Assembly (NCBI GenBank): GCA_963702935.1
Contig: OY969772.1
Coordinates: 2,418,001 to 2,482,000, forward strand
Direction of reading: 5' to 3'
From: DAOTWA01 sp963702935
GTDB taxonomy: Bacteria > Chloroflexota > Anaerolineae > Anaerolineales > Anaerolineaceae
Length of the DNA: 64,000 bases
The stretch's first letter is position 1. Every line of letters starts with the position of its first letter. This document shows positions 18,266 through 27,964 of the stretch, one piece after another. The notes beneath the pieces are model-generated. The model was not told where the DNA came from and did no database searches. It saw nothing but the letters and a program-made list of their open reading frames with translations. The position numbers and the translations under genes are program-made.

Positions 18266-18469
18266 TCAAGCCTTGACGGTGCGGAACTTGAATAAAGCGT
18301 ATAAAGGGCAGAAGCCAATTATCCCGGTCAGTAAAGGTACGAAGCCGATAATTTTGAGCGCCAGGCCCAATCCACCAGTAACGATCCCGCCAAAGCCCAA
18401 GGCCAGCAGGACGACGCCAAGCACCACCCGGATCAGCCGGTCTACTCCCGATTCATTTACGAAGCTCAT
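18266..18469 (-). CDS. DUF2892 small membrane protein
   Basis: 67 residues with two membrane helices (RLIRVVLGVVLLALGFGGIV and LALKIIGFVPLLTGIIGFCP) and the family signature: N-terminal N-x-G-x-x-D-R-x-x-R before helix 1 and GFCPLYALF after helix 2. The single cysteine in GFCP matches the conserved position in this rhodanese-associated YgaP-like domain. The family is widespread; function is unknown, though it is often linked to sulfur metabolism or stress. The gene stands alone between repeat elements, with AAGGAG just upstream of its start on the minus strand. Confidence 0.88.
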   Translation of the reverse strand: MSFVNESGVDRLIRVVLGVVLLALGFGGIVTGGLGLALKIIGFVPLLTGIIGFCPLYALFKFRTVKA

Positions 18470-18672
18470 CTTGATTTCTCCTTTTCGAATCCGATCTACC
18501 TTATTTTCATCGCGTTATACTTACTTGGATGCAGATATTCGGGAAATGTTGCATACTGAGGGGGAGTATCTTGACGATCTAAAGATTCGCGCCGGTGCAT
18601 AGCCAGCCGGGCTGTTTGGGGATACAATCAGTGGAAATTCAAGATTGGGAGCTACGCAGGGAATCCCCGCTT

Positions 18673-19470
18673 ATGAATTCACTTTCCTCTCTTCCCAAAG
18701 TTTCGATCGTCACCCCCTCTTATAACCAGGGACACTTTCTGGAGGAATCCATGCGCTCGGTGCTGGCGCAGGATTACCCCAACATTGAGTACATCCTGGT
18801 GGACGGGGGCTCGAAGGATGAGAGCGTGGAGGTCATCCAAAGATACCAGGAGCGGCTGGCCTGGTGGGTCTCGGAAAAAGATCGCGGGCACGCCGATGCA
18901 CTGAATAAGGGCTTCTCACACGCCAGTGGCGAGATCCTGGCCTGGCTGAATTCCGACGATACCTATTTCCCGGGCGCGGTGGGGGAGGCGGTGGCTTTCC
19001 TCAAGGATCACCCTGAGGTGGGAATGGTTTACGCGGACGCCAACCTGACCGACCAGGCCGGCGCGACGGTGGGTAAATTCGCCGCGAAGCAAACCGATTA
19101 CCGCCGTATGTTGCGCGGCTCGGTGCACATCCCCCAGGCCACGACTTTCTTCCGCGCCGACTTGTGGCGCCAGGTGGGGCCGCTGGATCTGTCCCTGTTC
19201 TTTAGCTTTGATTACGATTTTTGGGTGAAAGTGGCTAAGGTGTCCGAAGTGCGCTACCTGCCCCGCTTGTGGGCCAACTTTCGCATGCACGAGAGCGGGA
19301 AGAGCGTCAAGAATGATGACCAGTGTTACCCGGATATGCTGCGTGTCCACCAGCGCGAAGTGGGCGGATGGCTCTCCTGGCTGCGCCTGAGATACGTCGC
19401 CCGGAAATTACTCTACGCCTGGATGCCCTGGCGCCTGCGCCTGTGGCTTAGAAAAGCGCTGACTTTTTAG
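18673..19470 (+). CDS. Glycosyltransferase family 2
   Basis: 265 residues, GT-A fold. VSIVTPSYNQGHFLEESMRS opens the nucleotide-binding half. IEYILVDGGSKDES and the metal-binding LAWLNSDDTYFPG (the DxD-like SDD) follow, and then FSFDYDFWVKVAK near the acceptor site. The ATG at 18673 is the natural start; the upstream extension has no family match. No membrane segment except a basic, aromatic C-terminus (WMPWRLRLWLRK) that could lie on the membrane. It ends in a strong terminator shared with the convergent epimerase gene. Donor and acceptor are unknown. Confidence 0.9.
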   Translation: MNSLSSLPKVSIVTPSYNQGHFLEESMRSVLAQDYPNIEYILVDGGSKDESVEVIQRYQERLAWWVSEKDRGHADALNKGFSHASGEILAWLNSDDTYFPGAVGEAVAFLKDHPEVGMVYADANLTDQAGATVGKFAAKQTDYRRMLRGSVHIPQATTFFRADLWRQVGPLDLSLFFSFDYDFWVKVAKVSEVRYLPRLWANFRMHESGKSVKNDDQCYPDMLRVHQREVGGWLSWLRLRYVARKLLYAWMPWRLRLWLRKALTF

Positions 19471-19477
19471 GATTTTC

Positions 19478-19524
19478 AAAAGAAGACCCTAAAGGTTTCT
19501 CTAAAACCTTTAGGGTCTTCTTTT
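19478..19524. terminator. Bidirectional terminator, AGACCCTAAAG hairpin family, copy 1
   Basis: Perfect 21-bp stem: arm 19478-19498 pairs with 19504-19524 around a 5-base loop. A-rich at one base and T-rich at the other, so it can act in both directions. It lies between the GT2 stop and the epimerase stop. Core arm AGACCCTAAAGG recurs at 28646-28679 and 47144-47186. Confidence 0.85.
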
Positions 19525-20576
19525 ATAAAGTATCTTCCACCACTCTCTTGCCGGCTTTGCGGTCGTAATATTGCTGCTCGATCCAGGCGTAGGTGCGCGC
19601 CATGCCCTCGCGGAAGGGCGTGCCGGGCTCCCAGCCCAATACTTGCTGGATGAAGGTGTTGTCGCTGTTGCGGCCGGCCACGCCGCGTGGAGCGCTCGGG
19701 TCATATTTGCGTTCGAGCTGGACGCCGGCGATGGCTTCCACGATGCTGACCAGCTCGTTGACCGACACCAGCTCGCTCGATCCCAAATTGATGGGGGTGG
19801 CAATCAACTCGTCGCAATGCGTGATCCTGTCGATCCCGTACACGCAGTCCTCGATGAAGGTGAAGCTGCGCGTCTGGTGGCCGTCGCCCCAAATCGTGAT
19901 CTCGTGCTGGTTCTGGTCTTTGGCTTCGATCACTTTGCGGCAGATCGCCGCGGGAGCCTTCTCACGACCGCCGTCCCAGGTACCCAGGGGGCCGTAGACG
20001 TTGTGGAAACGCGCGATGAAGGTCTTCATCTGTCGCTCGGCCCAATATTCCTGGCAGAACATCTCTGAGATGAGCTTTTCCCAGCCGTAGCCCCGCTCGG
20101 CCATGGCCGGGTAAGCGTCCGACTCTTTGAGCGCGCGCACGTTGGGATCTTGCTGCAAGTCGGTGTTATACACGCAGGCCGAAGAGGAATAGAAATAACG
20201 GTTCGCGCCGGCCCGATAGGCGGCTTCGATCAGGTTGGTGTTGATCAAAACACTGCGCAGGCACTCGACGCGGAAGCGCTCGATGAAACCCATCCCGCCC
20301 ATGTCGGCGGCAAAGTTGTAGACTTCCACGGCCCCTTCGGCAGCGCGCGTGCAGTTCTCCTTCTCGCTCAAATCCAATGACAGACATTCTACCCCCGGGA
20401 TGCGCTGGTACCAGTTGGGCAAGGGCTTCTTGTCGACGGCGCGGATGCGGGTAAAGCCCAGGTCGTGGAAATAGTGCGCCAGCGACCCACCGATGAAACC
20501 GCCCCCGCCGGTGATGAGGATCAGATCGTCTTTTTTTGAGTTCGCGCTGGAATTCGGCTGCCGGTATTGAAGGCAT
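19523..20576 (-). CDS. NAD-dependent epimerase/dehydratase, GDP-mannose 3,5-epimerase-like (frameshift at A7)
   Basis: About 351 residues when joined. The ATG at 20576 has AGGAG seven bases upstream and leads into an A7 tract (20531-20537 on the plus strand). Removing one A puts it in frame with LILITGGGGFIGGSLAHYF, the NAD-binding glycine motif. Later landmarks are NFAADMGGMGFIE, SSSACVYN and the catalytic YGWEK (YxxxK), and then FHNVYGP and RSFTFIEDCV. The short-chain extended epimerase pattern with 'ADMGG' is characteristic of the GDP-mannose 3,5-epimerase group, but related UDP-sugar enzymes are possible. No alternative start precedes the glycine motif in the main frame, so the shift is an indel or slippage site. 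Confidence 0.8.
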
Positions 20577-20673
20577 AATTCTCTCCTGTGTTATTGCAGT
20601 TTGAAAGCAAGCTTACGGGGCTAAGTATACGATCATATTGCAATTTCTGGGAACCCTTTCGAGGCCCTGCCCC

Positions 20674-20856
20674 ATGGCGTTCTCAAGAACAAAGGTTGTC
20701 ATTGCGAGGAGGGCGTTCTTTGCCCGACGAAGCAATCTCGGTGCCGGCCCTGAGATCGCCACGCCCTGGCGCTCTGCGTGCCCGAAGGGCAAAGAACACC
20801 CAGGGCTCGCGATGACACAGATCATAGTGGCTGTCAAGGAAACATGAGAACGCCAT
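20674..20856. mobile_element. MITE-like element, 183 bp, perfect 12-bp TIRs and 12-bp flanking duplication
   Basis: The ends are ATGGCGTTCTCA (20674-20685) and its exact complement TGAGAACGCCAT (20845-20856). Directly outside both ends is the same 12-mer AGGCCCTGCCCC (20662-20673 and 20857-20868), as expected of a target duplication. The interior is itself partly palindromic, with GTCATTGCGAG near the left and CTCGCGATGAC near the right. No real gene is inside, so a transposase would have to act in trans. A truncated relative is at 55039-55156. Confidence 0.8.
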
Positions 20857-20896
20857 AGGCCCTGCCCCGGCTGCCCTTTGGGGAGCTGCCCAAAAT

Positions 20897-20925
20897 TTGC
20901 GGAATATCGAACTTGATGGTATAGT
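20897..20925 (+). promoter_or_regulatory. Sigma70-like promoter for bacterioferritin
   Basis: TTGCGG at 20897-20902 and TATAGT at 20920-20925 with a 17-base spacer, just beyond the MITE-like element. It gives a leader of about 150 bases before the ATG at 21082. No clear Fur-box-like palindrome was seen there, although the remaining gap (20577-21081) holds only the MITE and this leader. Confidence 0.5.
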
Positions 20926-21081
20926 TTGTGGGTAAGTCGCTTGCAAGGACCGCGTGAATTACGAAATGGGAATTTGATCTGCTCAAATCCTGTTCGGCGC
21001 AGCGGTAACGGAAATTGTGCAGGCGTTGCAGAATCTAAAAGGCGAAAAACAGCATCTCATCAATCTTGAAGGGAGGGTTTC

Positions 21082-21549
21082 ATGAAAGGAAACGATCGCT
21101 TACTCGTCACACTCAATGATCTTCTTGCCGAAGAGCTGACTGCCGTGAACCAATACATGGTGCACGCCGGTATGTGCGAGAATTGGGGATATGAAAAGCT
21201 GCACCAGTTAATCGAAAAAAGAGCCATCGATGAAATGAAGCACGCTGAAAAACTCATCGACCGCATCATTTTTCTGGAAGGGTCTCCCACGGTCAGCACC
21301 CTCAACACGATTAACATTGGGGCGAAAGTGGAGGCGCAGTTTCAAAACGACCACCAGGGAGAAGCGACAGCGGTCAAAATCTATAATGACGCCATCAAGC
21401 TGGCCGCGGAAGTTGGCGATAATGGCACCAAGCTGCTTTTGCAGTCCATTCTCTCCGACGAAGAGCGCCACATTGACTGGCTCGAAGCGCAGCTCGATCA
21501 GATCAGCCAGATGGGCATCCAGAACTACCTGGTAGAGCAGTTGGGTTAA
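21082..21549 (+). CDS. bfr: Bacterioferritin
   Basis: 155 residues, a full-length bacterioferritin subunit. The di-iron ferroxidase ligands are all present at their standard positions: Glu18, Glu51, His54, Glu94, Glu127 and His130. The haem-axial Met52 is also conserved in IDEMKHAEK. The C-terminal signature HIDWLEAQLDQI is intact. It assembles into a 24-mer that oxidises Fe(II) and stores the mineral in the cytoplasm. GGGAGG lies eight bases before the ATG. It is a single-gene unit, with its own promoter upstream and a strong terminator downstream. Confidence 0.97.
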   Translation: MKGNDRLLVTLNDLLAEELTAVNQYMVHAGMCENWGYEKLHQLIEKRAIDEMKHAEKLIDRIIFLEGSPTVSTLNTINIGAKVEAQFQNDHQGEATAVKIYNDAIKLAAEVGDNGTKLLLQSILSDEERHIDWLEAQLDQISQMGIQNYLVEQLG

Positions 21550-21567
21550 CGGATAGCCTTACGATCT

Positions 21568-21643
21568 AGCCTTGCGAAGGTTTGCTCTCGCCCGTAAAAT
21601 GTCGCAAGAGTTTTCTGCCTTCCAGTCCCACCTTCGCAAGGCT
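21568..21643. repeat. Inverted repeat, CTTGCGAAGG family, copy 2
   Basis: AGCCTTGCGAAGGT at 21568-21581 and its exact complement at 21630-21643, 48 bases apart; same arm core and nearly the same spacing as the copy at 18077-18153. It lies just after bacterioferritin. Confidence 0.75.
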
Positions 21644-21652
21644 TAAGCTTGA

Positions 21653-21690
21653 AACCCCCGGCAGCGCATAAAGCTGCCGGGGGTTTTCTT
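21653..21690 (+). terminator. Intrinsic terminator of bacterioferritin
   Basis: AACCCCCGGCAGC (21653-21665) pairs perfectly with 21673-21685 around a 7-base loop and is followed by TTCTTTC. Confidence 0.88.
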
Positions 21691-21739
21691 TCTCCAGGGC
21701 AATTACCGGGCGCTCTCTTTCCTTGAATTTAACCGCCCG

Positions 21740-24700
21740 GTGAACTATACTTCACTCAATATGCCTTTGCTTACTTTAGGGAACCTCGATCCTACTTCCT
21801 TCGCTTATTACGATTACAACGCTTACTCGCGTGGTAGTATCTACTTTAAACAAGGCCGCGTCGAGATGGCCAGCTTTGACGGCCAGACGGCCGTCTGCCG
21901 CGTTCAGGGGGATAACGGCCTGTATAGCGTCACCCTCACGGCTGAAAATAAACAACACGTCCGCGCCACGTGCAATTGTCCGCAGGCCGCCAGGACGCGC
22001 GTCTGCAAGCACATGGTCGCCAGCATATTGGCAGTGCGCAACCATATCGAGCACGAGGCCCAGAATGATTGGCAATACCGCCTGAAGCAGGCGTTGGAAA
22101 GCGCGCCCAAGCGGAAAGCATCCGGCGCGCCCCGCAACCATTACGCGATCGTGCTGGGATTGCACAGCGAAAAGTATTACACCAACGAATACGCTTATAC
22201 CCTGACGCTCTTCACCGTCAAGTCTCAGGATTGGCTTGGAATGGACGACCTGGAAAATGCTCCCAACCAGCACGAGCGCAACCTCGGGCTGGAAAAGGAC
22301 CGTTCGTGGACGCGGTTTGCCAAGATCGCCTCGCGCCTACCGGATTATCGAGCCGTCGTGAACCTGCCGCCGGAAGCCGTGCAGTTGTGCCATCTGATGT
22401 TGAAGTTCTCCGCTTATTATTCCGGCCTGTCAGATTTTTCGTCGTATTTGCCCTTGATCGCCAGGATGGACATGCCGGTGTTCCAGATGAGCTCGCGGGA
22501 TACGTTCAAGGAACGTTTACAGGTGGTAGCGGATCCCGTGAAGATCGAAGCTGCCCTGGCGCGGGACGGGCAGGGATTCTCCTTGCAAGCGGGCCTGAAC
22601 CTGAACCAGGAGAGCTTTACCACCATCAAAGGCAGCCTGCAAATTCTCACTACGAATCCCGCCTGGGTCTTGGCCGGGCGCTACATCCTCCCGGTCGAAA
22701 ACCCTGAGGTGTTGAATCTTCTACAATTCTTCCCTCTGAACATCCCGGCCAGGGACGAGCAAGAGTTCCGCAATAAGTATTGGCGCGAAATCGCCGAGCG
22801 CTTCCCGGTGAAGGGCGACGTGGTCTCGTGGATCGAGATCGACAGGGATCCCATTCCGCGCCTGTACCTGCGCGATGACGGAGGCGCCTTGATCGCCGAC
22901 CTGCGTTTCGGGTATAGCGAATTCGAGGTGGAAGCCGACCCGAAAGCAGAGCCCTTGACCTTGCGCGATCTGCCCGATTCGTGGGACATGGTGCGCATCC
23001 ATCGGCGCCAGGAGCAGGAACAGGGCTTCTATCAGATGCTCACCGATGCCCGCTATGGGTTGAAGCGCGCCGCCAATAGCGGCTCAGTGGGAGCATTCGA
23101 GCTGCGCGCCCGCACACATCCGTTCGATTTCATGCTTCATTCCATTCCGCTGCTGCTCAAAGCCGGCTTCGAGATTTTCGGCGAAGAGAACCTCAAAGCC
23201 GGAAAAGTCAACCGCGCCACCCCCACGCTCTCGCTCAACATCACCTCCGGGCAGGATTGGTTCGACGTGCAGGCTGTGATCCACTACGGCGACCAGGAGG
23301 TTGCCCTGCACGACGTGCGCCGCGCCCTGTTGAAAAAAGAGCATTACATCAAGCTGGCGGATGGCTCCATCGGGCAGATTCCCGAGGAGTGGCTGGAGCG
23401 TTACAAGAAGCTCTTCGGCCTGGCGGAAGAGACGCAAAGTGGATTGCGGGTGCGCGACTACCACCTGCCGTTGGTAGACGTGCTGTTGACGGACGCCGAC
23501 GAAAGCCACGTGGCCGCCGAATTTCAGCAACGCCGGGAGTTGCTGAGTGGCTTCGAGCACATTCGCCCGCAGCCCGTGCCGCAAGGCTTCGTGGGTGAGC
23601 TGCGCCCTTACCAGAAAGCCGGTCTGGACTGGCTGCATTTCCTGCGAGAGTACGGCTTTGGCGGCTGCCTGGCCGATGACATGGGGCTGGGAAAGACGAT
23701 CCAGGTGTTGGCATTGTTGCAGTCCATAAAAGAGCAGGGCAAGAAAGAAGCCGCCAGCCTGTTGGTCGTGCCGAAATCGCTCATCGCCAACTGGCTGCGC
23801 GAGGCCGAGCGCTTTACCCCCGGACTGCGCATCCTCGATTTCACCGGCAACTTTCGCAAAAAAGACGCCGCCCTCTTCGACCAGTACGACGTGGTGCTGA
23901 CCACCTATGGGGTCATGCTGCGCGACATCGAGTTCCTGCGCGGTTACCGCTTCCTGTACGCCATTTTGGACGAATTGCAGGCGATCAAGAACCCGCTGGC
24001 GCAGAGCTCCAAGGCGGCGCGCTTGCTCAACGCCGCCCATCGCCTGGTGATGACCGGCACACCGGTGGAGAATAACACCTTCGAGCTGTGGTCCCAATTC
24101 GCGTTCCTCAACCCGGGCCTGCTGGGCAGCACGGATTACTTCAAGCGCGAGTTCGCCACTCCCATCGAAAGCCGGGAAAGCGAGGAGACCACTCAGCTCC
24201 TGCGCCGCCTGGTTTACCCGTTCATCTTGCGCCGCACGAAAAAGCAAGTGGCCACAGAGCTGCCCCCGCGCACCGAGCGCGTTCTCTATACGGACTTCGA
24301 GCCGGCCCAGCGCAAGCTCTACAACCATACTCGCGATTATTATCGCGGCCTGTTGTTAGGCATGATCGACAAAGAGGGCATCAACGACGTGCGCATGAAG
24401 ATCCTGGAGGGGCTGCTGCGCCTGCGGCAAATCTGCATCCACCCGCTGCTGGTAGAGCCAACTTATCGGGGCGATTCGGCGAAGTTTGATATGCTCCTCC
24501 AAACGCTCGAAACCCTGGTCACCGAAGGGCACAAAGCGCTGGTCTTTTCGCAATTCGTGCAAACCCTGCACCTGTTGCAGAAGGAATTGGACGCCCGCAA
24601 GCTGCGCTACGCCTACCTGGACGGACATACCCGGGATCGCCAGGCGCAGGTGGACCTCTTTCAGGAGGATGATGGCATCCCGCTCTTCCTGATCAGCCTG

Positions 24701-24982
24701 AAAGCCGGCGGTGTGGGTCTCAATCTGACCGCCGCCGATTACGTCATTCACGTCGATCCATGGTGGAACCCTGCCGTGGAAATGCAGGCCGCCGACCGCG
24801 CCCATCGCATCGGGCAGGATAAGCCCGTCTTCGTCTACCGCATCATCACCCGCGATTCGGTCGAAGAGAAGATCTTGCGCTTGCAGGAGCGCAAGAAAGA
24901 ATTGGTCGACCAACTGATCTCGGCGGAGGGCAGCTTCTTCAAATCGCTCACCAAGGAAGACGTGAAAGCCCTGTTCAGTTAG
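21740..24982 (+). CDS. SNF2-family helicase with N-terminal SWIM zinc finger
   Basis: About 1,080 residues. The N-terminus has a SWIM finger at ~75-95 (CNCP...CKHM, CxCx(n)CxH). A long bacterial SNF2-associated region follows, and then the ATPase core from ~residue 630. Visible motifs are I (ADDMGLGKTIQ), Ia (LLVVPKSLIANW), II as DELQ (YAILDELQAIKNP), III (LVMTGTPVENN), V (SLKAGGVGLNLTAADYVIHV) and VI (QAADRAHRIGQ). The enzyme is a dsDNA translocase of the RapA/SNF2 superfamily, probably acting on DNA-bound proteins or in repair. The start is either GTG at 21740 or ATG at 21761; neither has a strong ribosome binding site. No operon partner is seen. Confidence 0.93.
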   Translation: MNYTSLNMPLLTLGNLDPTSFAYYDYNAYSRGSIYFKQGRVEMASFDGQTAVCRVQGDNGLYSVTLTAENKQHVRATCNCPQAARTRVCKHMVASILAVRNHIEHEAQNDWQYRLKQALESAPKRKASGAPRNHYAIVLGLHSEKYYTNEYAYTLTLFTVKSQDWLGMDDLENAPNQHERNLGLEKDRSWTRFAKIASRLPDYRAVVNLPPEAVQLCHLMLKFSAYYSGLSDFSSYLPLIARMDMPVFQMSSRDTFKERLQVVADPVKIEAALARDGQGFSLQAGLNLNQESFTTIKGSLQILTTNPAWVLAGRYILPVENPEVLNLLQFFPLNIPARDEQEFRNKYWREIAERFPVKGDVVSWIEIDRDPIPRLYLRDDGGALIADLRFGYSEFEVEADPKAEPLTLRDLPDSWDMVRIHRRQEQEQGFYQMLTDARYGLKRAANSGSVGAFELRARTHPFDFMLHSIPLLLKAGFEIFGEENLKAGKVNRATPTLSLNITSGQDWFDVQAVIHYGDQEVALHDVRRALLKKEHYIKLADGSIGQIPEEWLERYKKLFGLAEETQSGLRVRDYHLPLVDVLLTDADESHVAAEFQQRRELLSGFEHIRPQPVPQGFVGELRPYQKAGLDWLHFLREYGFGGCLADDMGLGKTIQVLALLQSIKEQGKKEAASLLVVPKSLIANWLREAERFTPGLRILDFTGNFRKKDAALFDQYDVVLTTYGVMLRDIEFLRGYRFLYAILDELQAIKNPLAQSSKAARLLNAAHRLVMTGTPVENNTFELWSQFAFLNPGLLGSTDYFKREFATPIESRESEETTQLLRRLVYPFILRRTKKQVATELPPRTERVLYTDFEPAQRKLYNHTRDYYRGLLLGMIDKEGINDVRMKILEGLLRLRQICIHPLLVEPTYRGDSAKFDMLLQTLETLVTEGHKALVFSQFVQTLHLLQKELDARKLRYAYLDGHTRDRQAQVDLFQEDDGIPLFLISLKAGGVGLNLTAADYVIHVDPWWNPAVEMQAADRAHRIGQDKPVFVYRIITRDSVEEKILRLQERKKELVDQLISAEGSFFKSLTKEDVKALFS

Positions 24983-25026
24983 CGCTTTCGAAAAAGCGTT
25001 TTTCCTACAAAAAATATAGATCGTGC

Positions 25027-25032
25027 TATAAT
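25027..25032 (+). promoter_or_regulatory. -10 element upstream of the sensor kinase
   Basis: TATAAT at 25027-25032, about 215 bases before the kinase start, with no strong -35 match. The leader contains a CATTAC/GTAATG hairpin (about 25086-25104) and a 22-codon open frame starting at 25102 that I cannot support as a gene. Confidence 0.4.
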
Positions 25033-25247
25033 CGATGTTGCTTCCTTTTTCTTTCAATCTAAGCAGCGATTATCGGTTTTTTAGCCATTACGGGTGGGGT
25101 AATGAAAAGGAGGCTTAAGTCTATCCATGCTTATGAACTGCTAATTCTACCTTTGTCGATGGGGGGATAAGAATCCGTCCTCACAAGCATCCATTCGAGT
25201 GGAATTAGAAGTAGCCTGCACTGCCACATCGGGATCTCATCGCAGCC

Positions 25248-27964
25248 ATGGACATCTTGCCCCATTCCGTCATTCTCTTTTTTACCGCCCTGGTCTCGCT
25301 GGGAGTGGCCTGGGTGGCCTTTCAGAGAAAAGGGGTGCCCGGCAGCCACACGCTGGCGCTGCTGATGATCGCAGCCGCGGAAGTGGACCTTTGCGGCCGG
25401 GATAGAATTTGCCGTAATTTCCACGCCCGATAAAATCCTCTGGTCTCAAATCGAATATGTGGGCTTTGTCAGCGCGGCTCCCCTCTTGTTGACATTCGTC
25501 CTTCAGTATTACCATAAAGAAGGCTGGTTGAGCCGCCGCAACCTCCTGTGCTTGTGGACCGTTCCAATCATCACCCTGATTCTGGCTTTCACCAATGCCT
25601 GGCATGGATGGGTCTGGTCCGGTTTTAGCCTGGGGCCTCGCGGAGCCAACGTTCTGGTGTATCATCACGGTTACTGGTTCTTTATCCACACTGCTTACGC
25701 CTATTTTCTGCTCATTCTTAGCTTCCTGGTCTTGTTGCAAGCGATGCTGGCGGCGAACCGTCGGTATCGCCAGCAGATCGCAATATTCGCCATCGCGCTT
25801 TCTTTTCCGATGGTAGGGGGCATCCTCTATCTCACCGGGTGGAATCCCGTTCCCGGCCTGGATTGGACCCCGGTCGGTTTTGCCGTGACCGGGGTGATGG
25901 TGGCCTGGAATATTTCCCGCTTGCAGTTTCTGTCTCTGGTGCCAGCGGCTCGTGAGGCGCTGATCGAATGCATGAACGACGGGATCGTCGTGCTGGACGA
26001 CCAGGGCCGCATTGCCGACGCCAATCCGGCCGCCTTGCGCCTCATTGGAGACAAGGCGGAGGTGTTTGGAAAATACTGGGAAGACGTTTCCGTGCTACGC
26101 CAAATGGTCTCGCCGCACCTGCTTCAATCCTACCCGCAGGAGCGCGATACTTCCTTGCGATCGCCCACCAGCTTACGCACGGAGACGTGCCTGAATGCTG
26201 CGCCGCTGCGCTTCTTTCAATTGGAGATTACGCCCCTTCACGACCAATGGGGGCTTTATTATGGCCACCTGCTGGTCATGAGCGATATTACTTCCATCAA
26301 ATTGAGCGAAGAAAATTTGCGCATCAACCGCGAGCAGCTCCAACTGGTGATCGACGGCGCGCCCTGGATGATCGCTTATATCGACGCACAATGGCGCTAT
26401 TTGCTGGTCAACCAGGCCTTCGCCAATTGGTATGGCCTCGGTAAAACAGAGTGCGTCGGCAGATCCGTCGAAGAAGTCGTTCACCCGAACACATTTCAGC
26501 AAATCCGCCCGTATTTACTCAAAGTCTCGAAGGGCGACGTAACCATCTTCGATACTTTTGTGATCGACACAGACGGCGGACGGCATAAAATACAGACCAG
26601 CTATTATCCCTTTTTTGCCAATGATGGCGCCGTCCAGTCCTTTTGCGCCTACCTGCTGGACGTCACCGAGCAGGCCCAACGCGAGGCGCGGCTCGAGGAA
26701 GCCCAATGCGAGCTGCAACGCCTGGTAAACGACCAGACCCAAGAGCTGCAAGAAACCATCTACGAGCTGGAAAACGAGGTCGAGGAGCGCCAGCGCGCAG
26801 AAGCCACCCTGAACGAAATGAAAGAGAGCCTGGTCCAGCGCGTCACCGATCAGAGCCGTAAACTGGCCGGCTTGTACGAAGTGATCATCGCCGGGGGGCA
26901 ATCGGATAACGCGAACGAAGTATTGGAAGCCACCCTGGAGCAGGTGAAGACGGCTGTGGAAGGCCAGGCCGTCTGCATCCACCAGATAGAAGAGGACTGC
27001 CTGCGGCTGGTCTCTCAGCGTGGACTCTTTCCTGAGGCGTTATCTCAGATGGGGAACCTTCCGCGGGATTGGAAGCTCAATTTAGAGGTGCCTTACCTGG
27101 TGGCCGATCTACCCTCCGACGAGGCCCTTCCCGAGCCGTTTCGCCTGACAGGCTTCGACTCTTACATGGCTGCGCCTATCCGCCGGCGTGGCAAGGAAGA
27201 TGGCATCTTGAGTATTTTCTGGCAAGGGAAACGCATTTTTTCTGTGGAAGAAATTTCCCTGATTAGCGCTATTGCTGAAGAGATAGGGGTTATCCTCGAG
27301 AACATCAACCTTCATCAACGCATCGAAGAGGCGGCTACCTTGCGAGAACGCCGCCGGTTGTCTCGGGAGCTGCACGATTCGGTCACACAATCCTTACACA
27401 GCCTGGTCTGGTCGGCCTATGCAGCCAATAACCGCCTGAAACAAGGCAATCTGGATCGCCTGGAGGTCTCGCTCGGCCAGCTTACCGAAGGCGCGCAACA
27501 GGCGTTGAAAGAGATGCGCCTGTTATTGTACGAGATGCGCCTGGCGCCGCTCAAGGAAATCAAATTCGCCGAGTCCATTCAGACGCGCCTGGAAATGGTG
27601 GAACAACGCGCCGGGATACAAGCCGGACTCCTGATCGAACTCCGAGGCGAGCTGGCCCAAAGCCTGGGAAGGGGAGCTATACTGCATTGCTGTGGAAGCT
27701 TTGAACAACGCGCTCAAACACGCCCAGGCCAGCCAGGTGAGCGTGGTTCTGCGCGGCGACCCCAACGAGTTCGAGATGGAAGTGATCGATAATGGACAGG
27801 GGTTTGACCTCCAGCGGGTGGATGGGGGCGGTATGGGCCTTAAAACCATGGCCGAGCGGGCCGAACGCCTGGGCGGCAGCCTGGCCGTTGAATCAGCTCT
27901 GGGAGTAGGAACACGTATTCACTTTTTCCATAACGCAGCTTCTTCACCGAAGGGAAAGCAATGA
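25248..27964 (+). CDS. 7TM-PAS-PAS-GAF sensor histidine kinase, NarL/HisKA_3 type (two frameshifts)
   Basis: About 905 residues once joined. It starts at the ATG at 25248 with the histidine-kinase 7TM module (~1-225). A shift near 25385 is repaired by reading on as EWTFAAGIEFAVISTPDKIL. Two PAS domains (~230-340 and 350-470), a Glu/Gln-rich coiled coil (~475-540), a GAF domain (~545-700) and a HisKA_3 dimerisation helix with the phospho-acceptor His in SRELHDSVTQSL follow. A second shift near 27665 (G run) leads to the ATPase domain, with N-box EALNNALKHA and DNGQGFD. Its stop overlaps the ATG of the response regulator, so this is a two-component pair. The stimulus is unknown. Confidence 0.85.

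Noticed and set aside
20588..20946. Several short open frames in and beside the MITE-like element
   Set aside because: They are frames of a palindromic repeat; the same peptides appear at the second copy near 55039.
23084..24328. A 414-codon minus-strand frame inside the SNF2 gene
   Set aside because: Antisense shadow of the ATPase region; composition typical of reverse-frame artefacts.
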